Shown: one piece after another, positions 7,556 through 16,646 of the stretch
How the letters are laid out: the number at the start of each line of letters is the position of its first letter
How positions within the stretch are numbered: the first letter of the stretch is position 1
Assembly (NCBI RefSeq): GCF_042676605.1
Contig: NZ_JBHTHQ010000012.1
Location: 153,363-217,362, forward strand
DNA: 64,000 nt
Direction: 5' to 3'
Source of the DNA: Alloscardovia venturai
Lineage (GTDB): Bacteria > Actinomycetota > Actinomycetes > Actinomycetales > Bifidobacteriaceae
The notes under the pieces: generated by a model
What the model was told of the DNA's origin: nothing
Seen by the model: only the letters and a program-made list of their open reading frames with translations
Database searches by the model: none
Position numbers and translations under genes: made by a program

Positions 7556-8179
7556 TTAGAAGCTCAAAACTTCGACTAAACCGTTGCTCATGATATAGCG
7601 AGCACCCACGATTTTAAGTTCCTCTTTTGCAAGAGCTTCAGCGATGATTTCGCTACGCTCCACAAGTTGCATGATAAGAGTAGAAATATGAATCCGCTCG
7701 ACGTCTGCCTGTGAATCGGCATCTTGAGCTGCTTCAACGGTGCTGTGCGTTTGGCTAATCGCATATTCCAATGACTTTGGAGCTTTGCCTGTCTTTGCGC
7801 TAGTGAGAGCTGCTTCAAGGAGCCCGCACTTTTCATGACTCATCACGACGAGTACGCTCACGTGAAGTTGGGATACGGCGTACTCCAAGGAGTTTAATAT
7901 GGCTTGGTCGAGCACTCCACCGGCAGAACGCACGGTAAAGAGGTCGCCTAAACCTTCGTCAAAGATGATTTCAGGCGCCACGCGGGAGTCGGCACATGTG
8001 AGGACTGCTGCACTTGGGTTTTGACCCTCGAGCAGTGATTCGCGAGTAGCTTGATCCTGCCACGGGTGTGCTGCCTCGCCGCGTGCGAAGCGTTTGTTTC
8101 CTTCAAGCATGCGAGTCCATACGGAGTTTGCTTGATTTTCATCTGCGTAATTAATGTCGCTTACGGTCTCTTGGGTCAT
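7556..8179 (-). CDS. beta-class carbonic anhydrase
   Basis: This 207-residue cytosolic enzyme interconverts CO2 and bicarbonate. Zinc ligands are visible: Cys in LTCADSRVAPEIIF (with the Asp-Arg dyad), and His and Cys in VVMSHEKCGLLEAA. The RSAGGV segment is also typical. I chose the ATG at 8179 over a TTG three codons upstream; no strong ribosome site precedes either. Bicarbonate made here is a substrate of the PEP carboxylase encoded nearby, a plausible metabolic link. It lies 36 bases upstream of the CBS-protein gene. Confidence 0.92.
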   Translation of the reverse strand: MTQETVSDINYADENQANSVWTRMLEGNKRFARGEAAHPWQDQATRESLLEGQNPSAAVLTCADSRVAPEIIFDEGLGDLFTVRSAGGVLDQAILNSLEYAVSQLHVSVLVVMSHEKCGLLEAALTSAKTGKAPKSLEYAISQTHSTVEAAQDADSQADVERIHISTLIMQLVERSEIIAEALAKEELKIVGARYIMSNGLVEVLSF

Positions 8180-8352
8180 AAGATTCAAGTCTACTAGGGT
8201 GAGCGTACGCTGTGATTGCTGTGGCGTGACAGTTGCACAATCATGCGTAAGCTGGTAGGATTGCTACTAATTCACCCTTCGAGAGTAGACGTCCCATCAT
8301 AAGGGAACTGCCGAAATCGAGGGGTTTTATCTCTTTTCAAGCAAGGACGCAC

Positions 8353-9056
8353 ATGAAAGTAGCCATTTTAGTTGATGGTGGATATTACCGTAAACGCACA
8401 GCAAAGACTTTTGGAATAGAAGATTCTAGGGTAACAGCAGATCGTCTGTATACATATTGTTTTCGACATCTAACGGAGAAAATTGATAAACGAGAAATTC
8501 GTCATGATCTTTATCGAATCTTTTACTATGATTGTCCCCCGATTGATAAGATTATTTATCACCCAGGGTTGCGGAAATAAATTGATTTTAGTAAGACCGA
8601 TACAAAAAATGGACTGAAGAATTTTTTAATGAGCTTGCACATAAGAGGAAAGTTGCTTTGCGCTTAGGTGAGATTAGCGAAAACAGTATCCACTATTCTC
8701 TGAAAGACAGAAGCCTTCGCAAAGTTCTTAATGGTGAAAAATTAGTAACGAAGCTTGATGAGTCTGATTTTATGCTTAATATGCAGCAAAAGGGTGTGGA
8801 TATGAGGATTGGTCTTGATATTGCTTCTTTAGCCTTTAAGAGACAGGTTGATGCAATTGTTTTAATTGCTGGTGACAGTGATTTTGTGCCTGCAGCAAAA
8901 CTTGCGCGAAGAGAGGGTATAGATTTCGTACTAGATCCGCTTGGAGCTCATATCAAGGATAATTTGTCACTTCATATCGATGGGTTGAGAACCAAAGATT
9001 CTGCTTATGCAAGTTCCTTTGGTATTTCTGAAGTATCTGTACGAGTGAGGGAGTAG
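8353..9056 (+). pseudogene. NYN-domain (LabA/DUF88-like) ribonuclease gene, broken
   Basis: The first 75 codons encode an NYN start (MKVAILVDGGYYRKR, with the catalytic Asp in LVDGG). A TAA at 8578-8580 stops the frame where related proteins would continue, and the bases after it read in frame as IDFSKTDT. A second lesion follows: after a run of six A (8604-8609) the coding frame changes and continues as KKWTEEFFNELAHKRKVALRLG. It then goes through the conserved IVLIAGDSDFVPAAKLARREG to a stop at 9056. A premature stop plus a one-base loss imply an inactive gene, unless these are sequencing errors. AAGGAC precedes the ATG. Confidence 0.8.
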
Positions 9057-9122
9057 GGGGGGGAGAGGAGAATTAGCAAGATCTCCTGAAGAGTAGGTAA
9101 AGGGATTTTATCAATATGTGAT

Positions 9123-9162
9123 GGAGCTCTGTTATGTTTCACGTGAAACATAACAGAGCTCC
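9123..9162. repeat. 40-bp perfect palindrome carrying parS
   Basis: Bases 9123-9142 are the exact reverse complement of 9143-9162. The centre is a complete parS box and the arms extend it by 12 bp on each side (GGAGCTCTGTTA / TAACAGAGCTCC). It lies between the broken NYN gene and the ppc stop codon, so it may also serve as a bidirectional terminator, though there is no T-run. Confidence 0.9.
9135..9150. promoter_or_regulatory. parS centromere site (ParB box)
   Basis: The 16-mer TGTTTCACGTGAAACA is identical to the widely conserved chromosomal parS consensus bound by ParB/Spo0J. Such sites cluster near the replication origin and load ParB and SMC for chromosome segregation. The nearby pkn-pbp-rod-fha cluster, usually origin-proximal in actinobacteria, supports the call. 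parA/parB themselves are not in the window. Confidence 0.92.
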
Positions 9163-9186
9163 TGTTGGCAAAAGAATATGCAAACA

Positions 9187-11871
9187 TCAGCCAGTATTTT
9201 GCAAGCCTGCAGAAACGCCGCTTACAGTGCACATCACAAGGTAGATATAGTTCTCAATCATGCCTTGGCTGAGTTCTTCGTTATCTACGCGGCGGCGCAG
9301 AGTCTTCAAAGCGCGCACTTGAGCGATAGAAAGCGCATCCACATATGGCGAGCGCAGACGAACGACCATTCCTAGCGTGCGTGAATGCTGAAGTGGCCAG
9401 TCCTCATCCTTGATAGCAAGCACCCATTTGCGAGTCAGTGCCATCTCGTCGAGTATCTTAGCGTTGAGATCCTCACGGTCCCCCATGCTTAAGTACATGC
9501 GTGCGATACGCTCGTCCGTCTTCGCGATGGACATCTCGATGTTATCGATAAACGTACTAAACAATGGCCATGTCTTATACGCATCGCGCAGAGTGTCTAA
9601 ATCGCCAAACTTTTCACATGCGGTACCAAGACCATACCATGCTGCGAGATTGATACGTGCCTGAGACCATGAGAAGACCCACGGGATAGTACGCAAATCA
9701 TCCAGCGACTTTGCTCCAAGACCGCGCTTTGCCGGACGGGACCCGATAGGGAGCAAACCGACCTCAGTTAGTGGTGTCACTATGGAGAACCACGGGGCGA
9801 AATCTTCAGACTCAAGTAAATCCAAGAACCGCTCATGAGAAGCTTCATCCAATGCTTGGGACATATCTGCAAACTTCTCAGTCATCTCTGTGTTGATTTT
9901 CTCAACGGACGGCGCAGACTGAAGCAAAGTCGCAGCAGCCACAGATTCCACGTGGCGAGTGGCCAACACTGGATTTCCATAGCGTGCAAAGATGACTTCA
10001 CCTTGCTCAGTGAGCTTGAATCGGCAATTTACAGAACCAACAGGTTGTGCCAAGACTGCGCGGTTTGCAGGACCACCACCGCGACCTACAGCCCCACCGC
10101 GACCGTGGAAGAGCGTGAGGTCAATCTCATGCTTCTTTGCCCACTGAGCTATACGCTCTTGAGCGCGGTGCAAAGCAAGAGTTGCAGAAGTTGGTCCAGC
10201 ATCCTTCGATGAGTCGGAGTAGCCGAGCATGACTTCCATCTTGCGACCGGTTTCCTTGAGCCGCTTTTGAACTTCAGGAATCTTGATGATGTCTTCGAGA
10301 ACATCGACAGAATTCTCCAAATCTTCCAACTGCTCAAAGAGTGGAATAACGTCCAAAACTGGGGCGTCGGCAGGATTTGCAAATGCCATGCGATTGAGCT
10401 CGTAGACGTCGCGGACATTCTGAGCAGATTTAGAGAAGGAAATGATGTAACGACCTGCAGCCTTGCGGCCATGACGACGTTGGATAGCTCCGACAGCGCG
10501 GAACGTATCGAGAACTTCATGTGTCATAGGCTGGAGTTCGCCGCGCTCGCCATGCAAACCATGTTCGCGGATGTCTTCCAATGCGCGCGCATGGACGACG
10601 GAGTGCTGGCGGAATTCCATCTCTACCATGTGGAAACCGAAGGTTTCGACCTGCCAAATAAGCTTTTGAATGTCGCCATACGCAGTGCGCTTTGCCCCGG
10701 CCTCTGCCAGTGAGTTCTGAACGACATGCAAATCCGCAAGGAAATCATCCGCGCTGTGATACATCAAGTCATAGTCGCGCTCAACGGTTGCTGCCAGTCT
10801 GTCAGCCATGACAAGCATAGCTGCGCGGTGAGGTTCCTGCGAGGAAATCACGGCTGCGCGACCTGTGAGAGTTTCGCTCATTTCTTTCTGGCGGCTCCAG
10901 AGTGCTAGCATTTCCGCGTTCGCTGGCGTGGTCTTTGCCTCCAATGTCATGCGCGTGCCGACTTCTCGTGTAGCGTGCTCCAGCTTTGTGACCATATGGT
11001 CGTAGAACTTGCGTGCGACAGTACGAGAGACTTTAGCTGTGACGTTTGGATTTCCATCACGATCAGAGCCTACCCAACTTCCAGGGTGGAAGAACGCTGG
11101 GCACACCGGTTGAACCGTGCCTGCCTTAGCCCCAAGAATCCAGTCGTCAAAGCGACGATACACAGATGGAATCATGTCGAAAAGTGTAGTGTCAAACACA
11201 TCTATAACGGTGTTTGCTTCCTCTACAGGTGTTGGCTTCTTGAGACCAATCGGCGATGTGCGGAAGAGCGAATCAACTTCTGCGAACATCTGACGATCGA
11301 GTTCTGCACGTGCTGAACCGCCAGTTAGTTCACGCTCTTCCAAGAGGACGGCGATACGGCGAATCTTCCCCTCGACTGCCTTGCGGCGAGCTTCTGTAGG
11401 GTGAGCGGTAAATACTGGATGGAATTCTAGCTTGTCCAAAAGTTCATTTGCGCCCGCCAGCCCGACCTCATCGATAAGCTGCTTGTATGCCACTGTTAAT
11501 TCATTGACAGGGTCGGTAGCAGAGTGAATGTCGACCTTTTCTTCGCGCTTTTGAAGCACGGAGACGCGGTAATTTTCCTCACAAAGATTTGCCAAATGGA
11601 AGTACGTTGTAAACGCACGCGAGAGCATAGTCGCATCTGGCAATGACGACTCGTTGAGCAGGCGGTCTGCCTCTTCAAGTCCCTTTGCAGCGATAGCACG
11701 CTCATCTGCGCCATCTTCATTTTCAATGTTACTTGCCACGATAACGTCATCGCGTAGCTCGTCGAACTGAGCTAACAAGTCGGTACTATACTCACCAATT
11801 ACCTGACGCAATACATCCAAACACGTATCAAGATCGTGCTGGAGGCGTTCTGGCAGATTTCGTTCTGTCAT
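9187..11871 (-). CDS. ppc: phosphoenolpyruvate carboxylase
   Basis: This ~894-residue cytosolic enzyme carboxylates PEP with bicarbonate to oxaloacetate and refills the truncated TCA pathway. Signatures are EFHPVFTAHPTEARRKAVEGKI (catalytic His), GSWVGSDRDGNPNVT, MLGYSDSSKDAGPTSA and the glycine loop FHGRGGAVGRGGGP; the C-terminus is SGVSAGLQNTG. The sequence as a whole looks like bifidobacterial Ppc as I recall it. A further ATG lies four codons upstream at 11883, but GGAG stands six bases before the chosen ATG. It is monocistronic and divergent from the ThrE-type gene. Confidence 0.97.
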   Translation of the reverse strand: MTERNLPERLQHDLDTCLDVLRQVIGEYSTDLLAQFDELRDDVIVASNIENEDGADERAIAAKGLEEADRLLNESSLPDATMLSRAFTTYFHLANLCEENYRVSVLQKREEKVDIHSATDPVNELTVAYKQLIDEVGLAGANELLDKLEFHPVFTAHPTEARRKAVEGKIRRIAVLLEERELTGGSARAELDRQMFAEVDSLFRTSPIGLKKPTPVEEANTVIDVFDTTLFDMIPSVYRRFDDWILGAKAGTVQPVCPAFFHPGSWVGSDRDGNPNVTAKVSRTVARKFYDHMVTKLEHATREVGTRMTLEAKTTPANAEMLALWSRQKEMSETLTGRAAVISSQEPHRAAMLVMADRLAATVERDYDLMYHSADDFLADLHVVQNSLAEAGAKRTAYGDIQKLIWQVETFGFHMVEMEFRQHSVVHARALEDIREHGLHGERGELQPMTHEVLDTFRAVGAIQRRHGRKAAGRYIISFSKSAQNVRDVYELNRMAFANPADAPVLDVIPLFEQLEDLENSVDVLEDIIKIPEVQKRLKETGRKMEVMLGYSDSSKDAGPTSATLALHRAQERIAQWAKKHEIDLTLFHGRGGAVGRGGGPANRAVLAQPVGSVNCRFKLTEQGEVIFARYGNPVLATRHVESVAAATLLQSAPSVEKINTEMTEKFADMSQALDEASHERFLDLLESEDFAPWFSIVTPLTEVGLLPIGSRPAKRGLGAKSLDDLRTIPWVFSWSQARINLAAWYGLGTACEKFGDLDTLRDAYKTWPLFSTFIDNIEMSIAKTDERIARMYLSMGDREDLNAKILDEMALTRKWVLAIKDEDWPLQHSRTLGMVVRLRSPYVDALSIAQVRALKTLRRRVDNEELSQGMIENYIYLVMCTVSGVSAGLQNTG

Positions 11872-12238
11872 AGAAATCTCCATCCCACCCTCATGGTTGC
11901 TCGGTCTTTTAGCCTTCTGAGGCTCCTCCTCAGTTATGATGAGCTAAACGTTGCAAGCCCAAAGCCAATCGGGTACTGATTTAATCTGACAATTTTCAGT
12001 CTACGCTTGAACGAGGTCTGTGTGTGGCTTTTCTCCTAGGTTTGTTTCACAATGTGGTGAATGTTATGGATGCATGTGTGTAATGTTTCTGCTTTATGAG
12101 TTGTGCCGCAAGAAACAAGAATCGAGCAAAGTATAAATATAAATGGGTAACGTGCATAAGATAAGTTGCTAATGCCTCTCTTCCTTTCTGATTTGACCGC
12201 TGAGCGTTCTGTCAAGGCTGCGCGAAAACATAGAGAGC
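11872..12238. other. divergent promoter region of ppc and the exporter gene
   Basis: No gene is visible. CTGAGG-CTCCT-CCTCAG (11917-11933) forms a small hairpin in the expected ppc leader. An A/T-rich stretch with TATAAATATAAAT near 12132-12144 is a possible -10 region for the rightward gene. I see no recognisable operator or riboswitch. Confidence 0.4.
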
Positions 12239-13804
12239 GTGAGTGAAAGTGTGAGCGGTATAGAGAGTACGACAATGGCAGCATCGGTATCAACGACATC
12301 ATTATCACGAGTAAATGAGCAAACGAAGCCAAATACTGTGGCGGCACATCATCGCCATTCCATTCCGCTGGATATGGACGATATCAAGGCGGACATGGAC
12401 AAGCCTATCGTCGATGCAGGCTTGGCAGCTAAAGCAAGTGTAATTGTGCGTACCGGATACTTAGACCTTGCGGCAGGTACGGGTAGCTATCGAGTTAAAG
12501 AGATAATGAACCGTATCGGTTATGCGCTGGGTGTATATGTTCGCGCTGAAGTTAACCTTACGTCTATTGAAGCCTCTTGCTCTGATGGTAAAGAGCGCGT
12601 CACTGAGGTGGTAGATTTACCATCAGTTGGAGTGAATACCGAGCGTATATGGCAAATGGAGCATTTCGCAGACTGGCTCACGGTGTCTCTGGGGCATGAG
12701 GGCGTTTATCACACAGAGGCATCTCTTACTCAAGCTGATGTAGCTGACTATGGTTTTGATGATCGTTCGTCTGCTCAGGCTAGCCAGGCTCGTCACTCTC
12801 GTAGCGGTGGGCGCGATATCACGGTCCGTGAGGTGCATACCCGGTTGGATGCGATTGAGAGACGAAAGCATTTGTATGGTCCGCTTATGCATGCGCTGGG
12901 AGCTGCTGTGGCGTGTGCTTCCTTCGTGTTTCTCCTCGGTGGTGCCCCGTATGACATGATTGGCGCGTTCGTAGGTGCGGGACTAGGGCAGTATGTTCGT
13001 TCGCGTCTGAACGGTAAGCGTCTCAATCAGTTCGCAGGTGTGGGAGTAGGGGTGATTGTCGCGGCTCTAACGACGATTGCTACTTTGCGCATTATTGGTC
13101 TTATCGACCCGGCAGCGCTTGGGCATGATACTGCATATATTGGCGCTATTCTCTTTATCGTGCCGGGATTCCCGCTCATTACCGGTGGGCTTGATTTGGC
13201 AAAGCTCGACTTTCCCTCGGGTATCCAGCGTATTACATACTTCTTGTGCATTGTCGGCGTAGGAACGCTTGCGGCGTGGTTGGTGGCTACCGGAGTGGGG
13301 CTTAGCCCAAGTGGGTTTGTAACTCCTCATATCGTGTGGTGGCTCAACATTCCTCTTCTGTTTATTTTCGCAATTGGTGGTGTATGGGGTTTCTCTGTAC
13401 TCTTTAACTCACCTACAAAAATGGCACTCGTCGCAGCTTTCATTGGTGCTATAGCAGATACGTGCCGTCTCGTCTTGACAAATTATTTCCACGTCTCCTT
13501 AGAGCTTGGCGCTTTTATCGGCGCTCTTATCGCGGGACTTCTTGCATCACTGTGGCGCATATCGGTGCGGCGAGGATATTTACCTGCCTCGCTAGGATTT
13601 CCTCGCATTTCGCTGACGGTTCCAGCGATTGTCATCATGGTGCCGGGATTGTATATGTATCGCGCTGTGTATGAGTTGGGCAACCTCCAGACAGTTAATG
13701 CTTTAGACTGGATTTTCAGGGCGATGCTTGCCATAGTAGGCTTGCCTATCGGTCTTGCACTCGCGCGCATTCTTACGGATAAGTCGTGGCGATTCGATGT
13801 GTAA
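12239..13804 (+). CDS. ThrE-type threonine/serine exporter
   Basis: This 521-residue membrane protein fits the ThrE family of actinobacteria, which exports threonine and serine. A soluble DUF1212 N-terminal domain (residues ~55-215) contains the expected Ala-Gly-rich entry and the VREVHTRLDAIERR helix. It is followed by about ten membrane helices in two halves (residues ~220-375 and ~385-515), including the conserved IVPGFPLITGGLDLAKLDF loop and, later, VPGLYMYRA. I used the GTG at 12239; an ATG at 12275 is possible, and no strong ribosome site separates them. It is divergent from ppc. Confidence 0.85.
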   Translation: MSESVSGIESTTMAASVSTTSLSRVNEQTKPNTVAAHHRHSIPLDMDDIKADMDKPIVDAGLAAKASVIVRTGYLDLAAGTGSYRVKEIMNRIGYALGVYVRAEVNLTSIEASCSDGKERVTEVVDLPSVGVNTERIWQMEHFADWLTVSLGHEGVYHTEASLTQADVADYGFDDRSSAQASQARHSRSGGRDITVREVHTRLDAIERRKHLYGPLMHALGAAVACASFVFLLGGAPYDMIGAFVGAGLGQYVRSRLNGKRLNQFAGVGVGVIVAALTTIATLRIIGLIDPAALGHDTAYIGAILFIVPGFPLITGGLDLAKLDFPSGIQRITYFLCIVGVGTLAAWLVATGVGLSPSGFVTPHIVWWLNIPLLFIFAIGGVWGFSVLFNSPTKMALVAAFIGAIADTCRLVLTNYFHVSLELGAFIGALIAGLLASLWRISVRRGYLPASLGFPRISLTVPAIVIMVPGLYMYRAVYELGNLQTVNALDWIFRAMLAIVGLPIGLALARILTDKSWRFDV

Positions 13805-13840
13805 GTGAAGCAAGGCACTTCTATGGAAGTAGTATTTGCT

Positions 13841-14398
13841 CTAAAGAATAGACTTAATTGCTTGCGCGAAGAGTGGTACTCGAGACTTTTCTAACACGAA
13901 AATGAATTCATCTATAGTTTTAGGAAATTCTTTGTACTCAGACAGAGCTGTAAGGCATAAGGTGGTCATGTCATTAGCATGAGCTTCGAACATTTCCACA
14001 AGAAAATCATCTGGATGATAAACGTGTACTTTACAGTCAGGGTATTCATGAGTAGGGAAATCTTTGAGGTTAAATGTAATGAGATTCCTTTCTGGAGTAG
14101 AGAGCACCGCTGCCATGACGTGTTTATCCTCGATAGAACTGTGAACTAGAGGGATAGACGTTTCGTAATTTTCAATGAGTGCATCAGGAAAGCTAAGACT
14201 CATTTGCCTTATACGGTAGTTGATATGGGTAGGAGTCATTGCTTTCGTAAGATTTTTAGCTAGCTCGTCGAGTACCTTCTGTGACCAACGAGGTGTAACG
14301 ATTCCATTGTCTGCTAGCCGCAGGATGATATCAGTCAGAGTTTCGCTATAGAGCACGCATGTGTCAAGAAAAATATGTTTAGTCACGACTATGGTCAC
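13841..14398 (-). CDS. PIN-domain toxin
   Basis: This 185-residue protein has the PIN-domain pattern: a first acidic residue in IFLDTCVLYSETL, further acidic sites around DKHVMAAVLS and ITFNLKDFP. The last part is a helical extension of ~50 residues. PIN proteins are Mg-dependent ribonucleases that often act as toxins. The ATG overlaps the stop of the upstream excisionase-type gene by four bases, so toxin production is coupled to antitoxin. The architecture is like the two-gene PIN plus HTH_17 antitoxin pairs rather than short VapC toxins. Confidence 0.82.
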   Translation of the reverse strand: MTIVVTKHIFLDTCVLYSETLTDIILRLADNGIVTPRWSQKVLDELAKNLTKAMTPTHINYRIRQMSLSFPDALIENYETSIPLVHSSIEDKHVMAAVLSTPERNLITFNLKDFPTHEYPDCKVHVYHPDDFLVEMFEAHANDMTTLCLTALSEYKEFPKTIDEFIFVLEKSRVPLFAQAIKSIL

Positions 14399-14889
14399 TT
14401 AATGAGTGGGTTGTCTAGTGTCCAGCGCGGATCCTCTGTCTGAGCAATCTCGCGCATTCTTTGAAGGAATTCCTCGTGACGTTTTAAACGCAAATCGCGG
14501 ATAGCCTCCGCTGTCACACGACGATGTGTGCCGACCTTAATGGCTGGAAGTTCCCCGGAGTCGATCATTTTCACGACGGTTGGTCGACTCAAGCTGAGCA
14601 GATCTGCCACTTGCTGTGTGGTAAAGAGCGAGGTTGGAGACTCGACAGTTACCTGCTCTTTACGAGAAATATGCTGCAGCATGTCGAGTATGGTAACTGC
14701 GAGCTTTTGAGGAATTTCAACAGTCTTATCTTTGTTGAGAGTCAGGCTTACTCGCATCTCGCGCCTTTCTACCTCTGCAAGAATCTGTTCGTCCACAAAT
14801 GCTTGTGTAAGTTTTTCTAATGTGCTGTCTTTAAAGTCTTCTGGCTTCAGGGTGACTGCCATTGGTCTTTCTAGTACTGCCGTGCTCAT
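14395..14889 (-). CDS. excisionase-type (HTH_17) antitoxin
   Basis: This 164-residue protein has a C-terminal winged-helix excisionase DNA-binding domain (FTTQQVADLLSLSRPTVVKM then GELPAIKVGTHRRV, residues ~90-135). The N-terminal ~80 residues probably fold against the toxin. GGAG lies a few bases before the ATG at 14889; the frame continues upstream, but that part reads like promoter DNA. The gene precedes and overlaps the PIN gene, as expected for an antitoxin that represses its own operon. A repeated 14-bp motif lies directly upstream. Confidence 0.82.
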   Translation of the reverse strand: MSTAVLERPMAVTLKPEDFKDSTLEKLTQAFVDEQILAEVERREMRVSLTLNKDKTVEIPQKLAVTILDMLQHISRKEQVTVESPTSLFTTQQVADLLSLSRPTVVKMIDSGELPAIKVGTHRRVTAEAIRDLRLKRHEEFLQRMREIAQTEDPRWTLDNPLIK

Positions 14890-14901
14890 TTTTGCTCCAA
14901 T

Positions 14902-14949
14902 CGAAATAAACGAAACTTGTAGTGAATAGTATAGACGAAATAAACGAAA
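14902..14949. promoter_or_regulatory. direct repeats upstream of the toxin-antitoxin operon
   Basis: CGAAATAAACGAAA occurs at 14902-14915 and again at 14936-14949. The start-to-start distance is 34 bp, close to three helical turns, so two protein dimers could bind the same DNA face. The repeats lie 12 and 46 bases upstream of the antitoxin start and fit an autoregulatory operator. Confidence 0.6.
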
Positions 14950-15025
14950 TTGAAGATATTGAATATCTTTCAAAAAACTGCAATATTGTGAAAGAGAAAT
15001 TGACACCTTCGTGCATAATGAGACT

Positions 15026-16561
15026 ATGACTGATTCCATTACTGCAAAGCCCTCCCAGAGGGAGGATATTAAAGGCTTAGTAAATCTTGATTACTTCGGC
15101 GATGATACCCCGCGCATTACGGAAACTATTATGGATACGCAACCTCCGTACGCGCTTGACCACCCTATGATGCGTCGTCATCGACCTGAAGTTTTGGCAC
15201 CTGCAGGCAATCTCCAGACGGTTAAACTTGCGATTGATTACGGTGCAGATGCTGTATATTGTGCAGGAAAAATGTTTGGCATGCGCACTGCACCAAAGAA
15301 TCTCTCGCATGAAGAACTTGAAGAAGCGGTTCGCTACGCGCATGCGCGTAACGCACGTATTTTTATCACGTGCAATGTACTCCCCACAAACCCTGAAATC
15401 ACAGGAATTGAGCAGTATATCGGTGAGCTTGCTGAAATCGGCGTGGATGCTGTAATAGTCTCCGATATCGGTGTGATGATGATGGCACACCGTATTGCTC
15501 CACATTTAGAGATTCATATCTCTACTCAGGCAGGCGTTGTCAATTATCTTGCAGCAAATGCGTTGTATGAACTTGGTGCAAAGCGCGTGGTGTTAGCTCG
15601 CGAGTTAAGTCTTGAAGCTGTGCGAGACATTCGTAAAAATACGCCTCGCGACCTTGATATCGAGTGCTTTGTGCATGGTTCCATGTGTATGGCATTCTCA
15701 GGTCGTTGTCTAATCTCTCAGAACATGACCGGTCGTGATGCAAATCATGGTGATTGTGCACAGTCATGCCGTTGGAAGTGGAGCGTGGTAGAGGAACGAC
15801 GACCAAACGAGTTCTACCCAATCGAGCAGACGGAGCATGGGGCGTATCTGTTCAATTCGCAGGATATGAACATGCTTGAGCACATTGATGATCTCATTGA
15901 TGCGGGGGCCACTTCTCTCAAGATTGAGGGACGTGCAAAGTCGGCTCTCTACTCGGCTGTCGTAACGAATGCCTATAAGATGGCGACAAATATGTATGTG
16001 GAGAAGCGCGAAGCGGGAGATTTCAGCCATCTTGAGCTTCCGCAGTGGCTGAAAGATGAGCCGTACAAAGTGGTTCACCGCCCGTACTGCACGGCGTTCT
16101 ACTATGAGAAGAAAGCTGGACAAGAGACAGAAAAGGGCGGCTATATCAACGATTGGCAGATGGTAGGTGATGTCATCTCTTGGAATGATGGTCGCGTTAC
16201 TTTCAAAGCGAAGAACAAGATTATCCCAGGCAAGCCAATAGAATTCGTGCGTCCAGGTCAAGAGCCTTATGTGCTCATGGTGGAAGATGACATTTGGGAT
16301 GAGAATGGCAAAAAGGTAGAAGCTGCAAATCACCCTACGCACATCTTCTCCTTGCCGTGTCCTGAAGAAATGGCTCCGGCAACGCCTATGCGTGCGAAGA
16401 AACTTGCTCCAAAGAAACCTATTAGGCAGTTCCGCAAAGAGGATTTACTCACGATGGCTAGTACTGATGAGGATGTCAGAGCTGCCCTTGACGACATGCC
16501 TCAGGATGATACTTCACAGGCTGATTTTCAGCATGAAGTAGATCAGGCGGCGCTGGTCTAA
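15026..16561 (+). CDS. peptidase U32 family protein (YegQ/TrhP-like)
   Basis: This ~511-residue protein matches the U32 family, now linked to tRNA hydroxylation (TrhP) rather than only collagenase activity. Visible motifs are the TIM-barrel start PEVLAPAGNLQTVKLAIDYG, AVYCAGKMFGMR and the cysteine signature ECFVHGSMCMAFSGRC. A further cysteine pair DCAQSC follows. In TrhP-type proteins these cysteines hold an iron-sulfur cluster. A C-terminal beta domain (~370-460) and an acidic tail follow. The start is either this ATG or a GTG five codons upstream; no clear ribosome site is seen. Confidence 0.85.
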   Translation: MTDSITAKPSQREDIKGLVNLDYFGDDTPRITETIMDTQPPYALDHPMMRRHRPEVLAPAGNLQTVKLAIDYGADAVYCAGKMFGMRTAPKNLSHEELEEAVRYAHARNARIFITCNVLPTNPEITGIEQYIGELAEIGVDAVIVSDIGVMMMAHRIAPHLEIHISTQAGVVNYLAANALYELGAKRVVLARELSLEAVRDIRKNTPRDLDIECFVHGSMCMAFSGRCLISQNMTGRDANHGDCAQSCRWKWSVVEERRPNEFYPIEQTEHGAYLFNSQDMNMLEHIDDLIDAGATSLKIEGRAKSALYSAVVTNAYKMATNMYVEKREAGDFSHLELPQWLKDEPYKVVHRPYCTAFYYEKKAGQETEKGGYINDWQMVGDVISWNDGRVTFKAKNKIIPGKPIEFVRPGQEPYVLMVEDDIWDENGKKVEAANHPTHIFSLPCPEEMAPATPMRAKKLAPKKPIRQFRKEDLLTMASTDEDVRAALDDMPQDDTSQADFQHEVDQAALV

Positions 16562-16582
16562 AGATTATTCGTTTCTTGTACG

Positions 16583-16622
16583 CAGGAGGGGCTCCGGTGA
16601 TTCATCGCCAGAATCCCTCCTG
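16583..16622. terminator. hairpin between convergent genes
   Basis: CAGGAGGG (16583-16590) pairs with CCCTCCTG (16615-16622), with a loop that can form a weaker inner stem. It sits between the U32 gene and the convergent reductase gene. There is no T-run, so termination is only probable. Confidence 0.45.
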
Positions 16623-16646
16623 ACAGTAGAAATAGAGAATACTCAT

